DNA from: Syntrophomonadaceae bacterium
Lineage (GTDB): Bacteria; Bacillota; Dethiobacteria; DTU022
NCBI GenBank assembly: GCA_003553895.1
Contig: PWFM01000053.1
Coordinates: forward strand, 1 to 5,759
Length of the DNA: 5,759 nt
Direction of reading: 5' to 3'
Position numbers and translations under genes: made by a program. Below the pieces are notes generated by a model. That model searched no databases and was not told the DNA's origin. It saw only the letters and a list, made by a program, of their open reading frames with translations. Shown in pieces: positions 1 through 5,007 of this stretch (its first letter is position 1; each line of letters starts with the position of its first letter).

Positions 1-212
1 CCAGGGTTGGGATACTCAAGGCTGCTGGCATCTTCCAGCCCGGTCTGGGAAAAGGTGCCCAATTCCACAAAACTGCCTTCGTCAAGCAGTTTTTCCAACC
101 TTTCCCGGGCAGTCAGCTTGCCCTTTTGATGTTGGGCTTCAATCCGCTCTTCTCCTCCGCCGGCCAGGGTGCGGCGGCGTCTCTCTTCAAGATGGTTCAA
201 TTTTTCCTCCAC
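1..212 (-). CDS. mmdA: Biotin-dependent acyl-CoA carboxyltransferase, N-terminal part (methylmalonyl-CoA decarboxylase alpha / propionyl-CoA carboxylase beta type)
   Basis: Only the first 70 codons lie in the window; the gene continues beyond position 1. The visible protein starts MEEKLNHLEERRRR, then has the family's N-terminal pattern: a GGGEERIEAQH segment, KGKLTARERLEKLLDEGSF (about residues 31-49) and VELGTF. In this family the full protein is about 510-520 residues and moves a carboxyl group between an acyl-CoA and biotin. Following the mutase and epimerase, it would act on (S)-methylmalonyl-CoA / propionyl-CoA. Whether it is a sodium-pumping decarboxylase, a carboxylase or a transcarboxylase subunit depends on genes outside the window. 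I chose the GTG at 212 because a GGTGA lies five bases upstream and the resulting N-terminus fits the family. GTG at 221 and TTG at 233 are in frame but have poorer ribosome binding sites; an in-frame stop lies just upstream of them. The gap to the epimerase gene is 52 bases. The family call is firm, the exact subtype is not. Confidence 0.87.
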   Translation of the reverse strand, partial: MEEKLNHLEERRRRTLAGGGEERIEAQHQKGKLTARERLEKLLDEGSFVELGTFSQTGLEDASSLEYPNP

Positions 213-264
213 TGCAATCACCGCTTTCTGCAAAATGATTTTTAACGTTTACTACTGCTCTAGC

Positions 265-663
265 TCAATGCTCACAAAGTTCTATAAGAACTCCGCCGGT
301 AGACCGGGGATGCAAAAATGCAATTTTCGCTCCCCCGGCCCCATAACGGGGCTCTTGATCAATCAATTCTACTCCCTGTTCCCGCAATTGTTTTAATTTG
401 TCTTCCAGATCTGAAACCCTAAAAGATATGTGATGAAATCCTGTGCCCTTTTTAGCGATAAATTTACCCACGGGCCCGGTGGAATCCGTCGGTTCAAGTA
501 GTTCCAGCTTGCTCTCGCCAACCGGCACAAAGGCTACTTTTACTTTTTGTTCATCAACCTCCTCAATGCCTTTTAATTCCAGCCCCAGCTGATTCCGGTA
601 AAACTGCAGGGCCAATTCCAGGTCGTTAACCGCTATACCGATATGATCAATTTTTTCAAACAA
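265..663 (-). CDS. mce: Methylmalonyl-CoA epimerase
   Basis: This 132-residue protein of the vicinal-oxygen-chelate (glyoxalase-like) superfamily interconverts (S)- and (R)-methylmalonyl-CoA in the cytoplasm. Two beta-alpha-beta-beta-beta modules are visible, starting at KIDHIGIAV (residue 4) and GFHHISFRV (residue 75). The family's metal ligands can be placed at His7, Glu54 (in KLELLEP), His77 or His78, and Glu128 (in VLIELCE). The C-terminal KIAFLHPRSTGGVLIELCE block is typical of bacterial epimerases rather than of glyoxalase I or dioxygenases. Length is normal for the family. The start is TTG at 663, decided by GGAGGAG at 670-676; no ATG is close. Only 16 bases separate it from the mutase small-subunit gene, so the two are surely cotranscribed. 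It links the mutase, which uses the R epimer, to the carboxyltransferase, which uses the S epimer. Confidence 0.96.
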   Translation of the reverse strand: MFEKIDHIGIAVNDLELALQFYRNQLGLELKGIEEVDEQKVKVAFVPVGESKLELLEPTDSTGPVGKFIAKKGTGFHHISFRVSDLEDKLKQLREQGVELIDQEPRYGAGGAKIAFLHPRSTGGVLIELCEH

Positions 664-669
664 AATGAT

Positions 670-676
670 CTCCTCC
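670..676 (-). promoter_or_regulatory. Ribosome binding site of mce (decides a TTG start)
   Basis: On the minus strand GGAGGAG stands three bases after the mutase small-subunit stop codon (682-680) and six bases before the TTG at 663. This near-ideal Shine-Dalgarno sequence supports TTG as the true start and suggests efficient reinitiation from the preceding gene. Confidence 0.85.
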
Positions 677-679
677 GCC

Positions 680-1084
680 TTAATAATTTCCCCCCACTTT
701 TTGTTTTATAAACTCAACAATTTCTTCAGTAGACGAGCCGGGAGAAAAAACTTCCGCCACCCCATTTTCTTTCAGATAAACAACATCTTCTTTCGGAATA
801 ATCCCGCCAACAATGACAATTATATCATGGCTTTCCTGTTCGCGCAGCATTTCCAGAACCGGAGGCAGAAGTTGCATATGAGCGCCTGATAATATACTTA
901 AACCGATTACCTGCACATCTTCCTGCAGAGCTGTCTCCACGATCTGCTCCGGGGTCTGCCGGAGCCCGGTATAAATCACTTCCATTCCGGCGTCGCGCAA
1001 AGCCTGGGCCACCACCTTGGCTCCCCGGTCGTGCCCGTCCAGCCCAACTTTTCCAACCAGCACCCGTACGGGTTTTTCTGCCAT
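680..1084 (-). CDS. mcmA2: Methylmalonyl-CoA mutase, cobalamin-binding (small) subunit
   Basis: This 134-residue protein is a stand-alone B12-binding domain with a Rossmann-like fold. It carries the base-off/His-on signature D16-G-H18-D-R-G21 in KVGLDGHDRGAK, where His18 should be the lower axial ligand to cobalt. It also has the S63-x-L65 pair in GLSILSG and the IVGGIIP glycine pair (Gly93-Gly94), which surround the nucleotide tail. The late motif reads VFSPGS where many relatives have FGPGT, a mild change. It should pair with the product of the upstream gene to form adenosylcobalamin-dependent mutase, converting succinyl-CoA to (R)-methylmalonyl-CoA and back. In many bacteria the two parts are one chain; separate subunits are known in archaea and some anaerobic Gram-positives. 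The start is ATG at 1084 with AAAGGGG at 1094-1100, nine bases upstream. No G-protein chaperone (meaB) gene follows it, as it often does elsewhere. The symbol follows split-mutase usage and varies between annotations. Confidence 0.96.
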   Translation of the reverse strand: MAEKPVRVLVGKVGLDGHDRGAKVVAQALRDAGMEVIYTGLRQTPEQIVETALQEDVQVIGLSILSGAHMQLLPPVLEMLREQESHDIIVIVGGIIPKEDVVYLKENGVAEVFSPGSSTEEIVEFIKQKVGGNY

Positions 1085-1147
1085 ATCACCATTCCCCTTT
1101 CATCAAAACAAGCCTGATCGGTAATGCATCTTTTTTAACTGGTCCGG

Positions 1148-2821
1148 CTATAAATGAACATGCTGCTGATACTCGCCGAACACATCCCTCAGGGCCCCGC
1201 AGATCTCACCCAGGGTTGCGTATGCTTTAACAGCAGCAAGGATGTACGGCATCAGGTTATCCTCTCCCTGGGCTGCTTTCCGCAGATCCTGCAGTGCCGT
1301 AGCTACTTCGCCCTGGTTGCGGCTAAGACGCACTTCCTTCAACCTTTCAATCTGGCGGCGACTGGTAGCCGGGTCCATTTTTAGCAGGTCTATGGGCTGC
1401 TCGCCGCTTTCATTATAACGATTAACTCCAACAACGATACGCTTCTGCTCTTCTATTTCTTTCTGGTAACGATAAGCGCTGGCCTGGATCTCCTGCTGAA
1501 TAAAACCAGCTTCGATCGCTTTAACCGCGCCGCCGATTTCGTCAATCTTTTCCAGGTAACGGTTTGCCTCCCTTTCGATGTGGTCGGTCAGTTCTTCAAT
1601 GTAATAGGAACCGCCCAGCGGATCGGCAGTATCGGTAACTCCGATTTCATGGGCAATAACCTGCTGGGTCCTCAATGCCAGCAGGACAGATTGCTCACTC
1701 GGCAGGGCCAGGGCCTCGTCCCTGGAATTAGTGTGCAGGGACTGGGTGCCGCCAAGCACCGCACTCAGGGCCTGAAAAGCAACCCGCATCAGGTTAACAT
1801 CGGGCTGCTGAGCCGTCAGGGTGCACCCGGCAGTCTGGGTATGGAACCGGAGCATCATTGAACGGGGATTTTTTGCCCCAAAGCGATCTTTCATCAAACG
1901 GGCCCAGATTCGCCTCGCCGCCCTGAACTTGGCCACTTCTTCGAAAAAGTTGGAGTGAGCATTAAAGAAAAAGGACAGACGCGGAGCAAAACGGTCTACC
2001 TCCAGCCCCGCTTCCCGGGCCGCCTCCACATAAGCAATGGCATTGCCAAGGGTAAAGGCTACTTCCTGGACTGCTGTAGAACCCGCTTCCCTGATATGGT
2101 ATCCGCTGATGCTGATCGTATTCCAGTTGGGGATTTTTTCGCCGGCGAAGTCAAATATATCGATGACCAGCCGCATCGACTCCCGTGGTGGGAAGATGTA
2201 GGTTCCCCGGGCCACATACTCTTTCAGGATATCGTTTTGAATCGTGCCCTTGAGTTCTTCCTTCGGGATGCCCTGCTTTTCGGCCACGGCCATGTACATG
2301 GCCAGGAGAACCGCCGCCGGGGCATTGATGGTCATCGAAGTGCTAACCTGCTCAAGGGGAATTTCATCCATCAGAATCTCCATGTCGGCCAGAGAATCAA
2401 CAGCCACCCCGACCTTGCCCACTTCGCCGCGGGCCAGGGGGTGATCGGAATCATAACCGATCTGAGTAGGCAGATCAAAAGCAACGCTCAAGCCCGTCTG
2501 GCCCTGGTCCAGGAGGTAGCGGAAGCGTTCATTAGTTTCTTCAGCACTGCCAAACCCGGCATACTGACGCATCGTCCAGAGCCGACCACGGTACATAGTT
2601 GGCTGAATACCCCTGGTAAAAGGATATTCCCCGGGCCAGTTTAACTGTTCAAGGTAATCAAAACCTTCCATATTCAAGGGGTCATATACTGTTTTTACTT
2701 CCAGGCCCGAATCGAGTTTAAACTCTTTTCGTTCCGGGTATTTGCCGGTGGCTTTATTCACCTTGTCTTCCCATGCTTGCTTGGCCCGGCTCATCTCTTC
2801 CCTGTTATTTTTATCGTTCAA
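1148..2821 (-). CDS. mcmA1: Methylmalonyl-CoA mutase, catalytic (large) subunit
   Basis: This 557-residue protein is the TIM-barrel substrate-binding chain of methylmalonyl-CoA mutase. The family core begins near residue 67 with YPFTRGIQPTMY and RLWTMRQYAGFGSAEETN; Tyr87 of RQYAGF is the expected substrate-stacking residue. FDLPTQIGYDSDHP (115-128), SMTINAPA (162-169), FPPRESMR (Arg217) and SISGYHIREAG (His242) follow. Tyr87, Arg217 and His242 correspond to the residues that distinguish methylmalonyl-CoA mutase from isobutyryl-CoA and hydroxyisobutyryl-CoA mutases, which carry Gln at the Arg position. LGGTQSLHTNS (356-366) and TADPLGGSYY (398-407) are further family blocks. The chain ends without a B12 domain; that domain is the next gene, 63 bases on. 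The chosen start is TTG at 2821, served by AAAGGAGG at 2833-2840 with a rather long 11-base spacer. ATG at residue 10 (2794) is the alternative, but it has a weaker GGGA only a few bases away. The symbol varies between annotations. Confidence 0.97.
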   Translation of the reverse strand: MNDKNNREEMSRAKQAWEDKVNKATGKYPERKEFKLDSGLEVKTVYDPLNMEGFDYLEQLNWPGEYPFTRGIQPTMYRGRLWTMRQYAGFGSAEETNERFRYLLDQGQTGLSVAFDLPTQIGYDSDHPLARGEVGKVGVAVDSLADMEILMDEIPLEQVSTSMTINAPAAVLLAMYMAVAEKQGIPKEELKGTIQNDILKEYVARGTYIFPPRESMRLVIDIFDFAGEKIPNWNTISISGYHIREAGSTAVQEVAFTLGNAIAYVEAAREAGLEVDRFAPRLSFFFNAHSNFFEEVAKFRAARRIWARLMKDRFGAKNPRSMMLRFHTQTAGCTLTAQQPDVNLMRVAFQALSAVLGGTQSLHTNSRDEALALPSEQSVLLALRTQQVIAHEIGVTDTADPLGGSYYIEELTDHIEREANRYLEKIDEIGGAVKAIEAGFIQQEIQASAYRYQKEIEEQKRIVVGVNRYNESGEQPIDLLKMDPATSRRQIERLKEVRLSRNQGEVATALQDLRKAAQGEDNLMPYILAAVKAYATLGEICGALRDVFGEYQQHVHL

Positions 2822-2832
2822 TGTTCCGGCAA

Positions 2833-2840
2833 CCTCCTTT
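2833..2840 (-). promoter_or_regulatory. Ribosome binding site of the mutase large-subunit gene
   Basis: On the minus strand this reads AAAGGAGG, an almost full anti-16S match, 11 bases before the TTG at 2821. The spacer is longer than usual. The site begins five bases after the end of a GC-rich inverted repeat (2845-2886), so folding of that hairpin could affect its access. Confidence 0.75.
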
Positions 2841-2844
2841 CCAG

Positions 2845-2886
2845 GCGGCAGGCAGGTAGAGGATTAAACCCCGTCATCCCTGCCGC
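2845..2886 (-). repeat. GC-rich inverted repeat (possible RNA hairpin) in the sucD-mutase gap
   Basis: GCGGCAGG at 2886-2879 (minus strand) is matched perfectly by CCTGCCGC at 2852-2845, giving an eight-pair stem around a 26-base loop. Inside the loop GGGG and CCTC can form a second short stem. It lies between the sucD stop and the ribosome binding site of the mutase gene. No run of U follows, so it is not an ordinary terminator. A processing or stabilising hairpin, or a translation control element, is possible. Confidence 0.5.
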
Positions 2887-2898
2887 TATCAGTAGAGC

Positions 2899-3768
2899 TT
2901 AATCCAGGACAGACTGGACCAGCGGCGATATCTGGGTGGGCAGGTCTGCTACCTTTACTCCTGCGCCCGTCAGGGCTTCCACCTTACTTTCGAAGGTGCC
3001 CCTACCCCTTTCAATAATCGCCCCGGCATGGCCCATCCGTTTTCCTGGCGGGGCGCTTTTACCGGCCAGGTAAGCTATAACCGGCTTGCTCATGTTTGCC
3101 GCTATATGGGCTGCCGCTTCTTCTTCGGCGCTTCCGCCTATTTCGCCGACCATAATCACCGCCCTGGTGTCCCCGTCATCTTCAAATTTTTTCAACACGT
3201 CTATAAAATGCAAGCCTACGACGCGGTCTCCGCCAAGACCGACCACAGTGGTGGTCCCGATCCCGCTGTCGGTCAAGTGGCCCACGATCTCATAGCACAG
3301 AGTTCCGCTTCGAGAAACAACACCTACCGGCCCGGGAATAAAGTAGCGGTTGGGCATAATCCCGATCTTGGAGCTGCCCGAAGAAACAAGGCCAAAAGTA
3401 TTTGGACCGACGATAACAGCATTCTTCTGCTTGGCGTAAGCCATAATCTCCATGGCATCATGCAAAGGGATGCTTTCCGGGATCAGGACCAGTAATTTCA
3501 GGCCGGCATCGAGCGCTTCCATAGCCGCATCTTTGACAAAGGGAGCCGGCATAAACAAAATACTGGCCTCCGCTTCGTGGTTTTCAAGGGCTTCAAAGGT
3601 GGAATTGTATACCGGGACTCCTTCCACTTCCTGGCCCCCCTTGCCGGGTGAAACACCGCCAACAAGCTTGGTTCCGTAAGCCAGCATTTGACCGGTATGA
3701 AAAGATCCCTGCCTCCCGGTTATGCCCTGGACCAGTACACGGGTATTTTCATTGATATATACAGACAT
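2899..3768 (-). CDS. sucD: Succinyl-CoA synthetase (ADP-forming), alpha subunit
   Basis: This 289-residue protein matches the usual length of SucD. The N-terminal CoA-binding Rossmann domain shows VLVQGITGRQGSFHT (11-25) and YGTKLVGGVSPGKGG (31-45). The ligase domain has the power-helix block GEIGGSAEEEAA (208-219), and KRMGHAGAI holds His247, the residue that is phosphorylated in the family. With SucC it interconverts succinyl-CoA plus ADP and phosphate with succinate, ATP and CoA. Some normally fixed loops are altered: GPNTFG instead of GPNCPG (121-126), and GGDRVVG instead of GGDPIPG (179-185). A longer open frame begins at ATG 3792, but the strong Shine-Dalgarno AAAGGAG (3783-3777) lies inside that extension and is spaced eight bases before ATG 3768. 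The protein starting there (MSVYINENTRVLVQG) also fits the family N-terminus. It follows sucC after 85 bases and precedes the mutase gene by 77. Confidence 0.97.
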   Translation of the reverse strand: MSVYINENTRVLVQGITGRQGSFHTGQMLAYGTKLVGGVSPGKGGQEVEGVPVYNSTFEALENHEAEASILFMPAPFVKDAAMEALDAGLKLLVLIPESIPLHDAMEIMAYAKQKNAVIVGPNTFGLVSSGSSKIGIMPNRYFIPGPVGVVSRSGTLCYEIVGHLTDSGIGTTTVVGLGGDRVVGLHFIDVLKKFEDDGDTRAVIMVGEIGGSAEEEAAAHIAANMSKPVIAYLAGKSAPPGKRMGHAGAIIERGRGTFESKVEALTGAGVKVADLPTQISPLVQSVLD

Positions 3769-3776
3769 TCTGCAAT

Positions 3777-3783
3777 CTCCTTT
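3777..3783 (-). promoter_or_regulatory. Ribosome binding site of sucD (decides the start)
   Basis: AAAGGAG on the minus strand, eight bases before ATG 3768. Because it falls within the eight-codon extension from ATG 3792, it argues for the shorter 289-residue product. Confidence 0.85.
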
Positions 3784-3814
3784 CCTCGTCATGCTTTCAT
3801 CTACAAACCATATG

Positions 3815-3834
3815 ATAAAATCGATTTATTTTAT
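3815..3834 (-). repeat. AT-rich inverted repeat in the sucC-sucD gap
   Basis: ATAAAAT and ATTTTAT form a perfect seven-base inverted repeat around a six-base centre. It overlaps a ten-base palindrome AAATCGATTT at 3818-3827. It lies between the sucC stop and the sucD ribosome binding site. As an RNA hairpin it would be weak, so if it has a role a protein binding site is more likely. AT-rich sequence gives such symmetry by chance fairly often. Confidence 0.3.
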
Positions 3835-3853
3835 ATCCAGCTTACAACAGGAC

Positions 3854-4957
3854 CTAACCGCTCAGTTCCACGGCATGGCGCACCGCTTCATCCATGGACT
3901 CAAAAGTTTTTATACCTTCTTTTTCCAGGATGGCCCGGCCTTCTTCCTCATTGGTGCCAACCAGGCGGAAGGATACCGGCAGATCGATGCCCTTGCTCTT
4001 TTTAACTCCTACGAAAGCTTCTGCCACCACGTCACAGCGGGTAATCCCTCCGAAGATATTGATCAGAAGCACTCTTGGATCAGTACCAAGCAATAATTCC
4101 AGGGATTTCGAGGTTTTTTCGACATCGGCCCCGCCGCCAAAATCTAAGAAATTGGCCGGTTCACCCCCATAGTGCTGGACCATATCCAGAGTAGCCATGG
4201 TAATCCCGGCCCCGTTAGCCATGACGGCAATATCGCCTTCCAGTTCCACATAAGCAAGATCGAGTTCTTCTGCCTTCTTCTCCAGGTCTGTTTTTTCTGA
4301 AATACGGGGCAGCTCTGGATGCCTGTAGAGAGCGTCATCATCAATAGTTACTTTGGCATCAGCGGCGATCAAACCTTGCGGGGTGAGGGCCAGGGGATTA
4401 ATTTCGGCAAGTTCGGCGTCAAGCTCTTTAAACATGCGGTACAGCTTTGGCAAAAACTTGAGAAACTCTTTTTGCAAGCTACCGGAAACACCCATCTGCC
4501 TGCATATCTCCCTGATCATATAAGGCTGCAGGCCGATGCCGACATCAACGGGCCACCTGATCATTCTCTCCTCAGGCACATCTTCTACGTCCATTCCCCC
4601 GTCCAGTGAAGCTAGGACCACCGGGCGCTGCGCCGTTCCATCGATGGTGATGGCCAGGTACAGCTCTTGCTCTATAGCAATTTTTTCTTCCACCAGCAAT
4701 TTCTCGGCAGCATAACCGCTGAAGCTCATATTTAAAATACGGGAAGCCTCTTTCCTGGCTTCTTCAGGGTCGGAAGCGAAAGCTATTCCTCCTGCTTTGC
4801 CTCTTTTGCCGGTTAGAACCTGCGATTTAATGACCACATCTCCCAGCTCAGCCGCCGCTGCGCCGGCCTGTTCAGCATTTTCAACCAGTCTGCTGCCGGG
4901 TACCGGAATATCAAAGCGGTTGAAAAGTTCCTTTCCTAAATACTCGTATAACTTCAA
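3854..4957 (-). CDS. sucC: Succinyl-CoA synthetase (ADP-forming), beta subunit
   Basis: This 367-residue protein is the ATP-grasp subunit that binds nucleotide and succinate. Visible blocks are the start MKLYEYLGKELF, the nucleotide-binding VIKSQVLTGKRGKAGGI (42-58), AEINPL (184-189) with the magnesium-site Glu and Asn, and DAKVTIDDDALYRHPE (200-215). The C-terminal half has ANGAGITMATLDM (247-259), GGEPANFLDFGGGA (264-277), INIFGGITRCDVVAE (299-313) and RLVGTNEEEGRAIL (331-344), all typical of SucC. It is about 20 residues shorter than the E. coli protein, mainly in the ATP-grasp half. Its LTGKRGKAGG loop differs from the common HAGGRGKAGG, so it belongs to a divergent branch; use of another acid is possible but the neighbours favour succinate. 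The start is TTG at 4957, fixed by GGAGG seven bases upstream. It follows the regulator gene by 35 bases and is the first enzyme gene of the block. Confidence 0.96.
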   Translation of the reverse strand: MKLYEYLGKELFNRFDIPVPGSRLVENAEQAGAAAAELGDVVIKSQVLTGKRGKAGGIAFASDPEEARKEASRILNMSFSGYAAEKLLVEEKIAIEQELYLAITIDGTAQRPVVLASLDGGMDVEDVPEERMIRWPVDVGIGLQPYMIREICRQMGVSGSLQKEFLKFLPKLYRMFKELDAELAEINPLALTPQGLIAADAKVTIDDDALYRHPELPRISEKTDLEKKAEELDLAYVELEGDIAVMANGAGITMATLDMVQHYGGEPANFLDFGGGADVEKTSKSLELLLGTDPRVLLINIFGGITRCDVVAEAFVGVKKSKGIDLPVSFRLVGTNEEEGRAILEKEGIKTFESMDEAVRHAVELSG

Positions 4958-4964
4958 ATCAGTT

Positions 4965-4969
4965 CCTCC
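4965..4969 (-). promoter_or_regulatory. Ribosome binding site of sucC (decides a TTG start)
   Basis: GGAGG (within TGGAGGAAC on the minus strand) is seven bases before the TTG at 4957. The optimal spacing supports TTG as the initiation codon; no ATG or GTG lies at a comparable distance. Confidence 0.85.
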
Positions 4970-4978
4970 ATTCTTTAA

Positions 4979-5007
4979 ATTATTTCAGGCCGTTATATTT
5001 TTTTCAA
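4979..5007 (-). promoter_or_regulatory. Candidate sigma-A-type promoter before sucC
   Basis: On the minus strand TTGAAA (5007-5002) and AATAAT (4984-4979) are separated by 17 bases, each one mismatch from consensus. Transcription would begin near 4972, leaving a leader of about 15 bases that includes the sucC ribosome binding site. A second overlapping candidate is TTGTAT (5019-5014), 16 bases, TATAAC (4997-4992). Both overlap the last codons of the regulator gene. The region is AT-rich, so chance matches are plausible. The gap and the end of the regulator gene show no GG-N10-GC type -24/-12 element. Confidence 0.35.

Noticed and set aside
1085..1147. Possible small gene or control element between the mutase subunit genes
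   Set aside because: The 63-base gap shows only the AAAGGGG ribosome binding site; I see no open frame, symmetry or promoter worth calling.
1955..2644. A 229-codon open frame on the plus strand
   Set aside because: It lies wholly antisense to the conserved mutase gene, has no recognisable family features, and is explained by the codon usage of the opposite strand.
2845..2886. Rho-independent terminator after sucD
   Set aside because: The stem is followed by CTGGAAAGGAGG on the transcript, with no U run, and the mutase gene follows at once.
2822..2898. Cobalamin riboswitch ahead of the B12-dependent mutase
   Set aside because: The gap is only 77 bases, far shorter than a cobalamin riboswitch, and no B12-box-like sequence is visible.
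3769..3792. An eight-codon N-terminal extension of sucD starting at ATG 3792
   Set aside because: The sucD Shine-Dalgarno sequence lies within it, and the family N-terminus matches the start at 3768.
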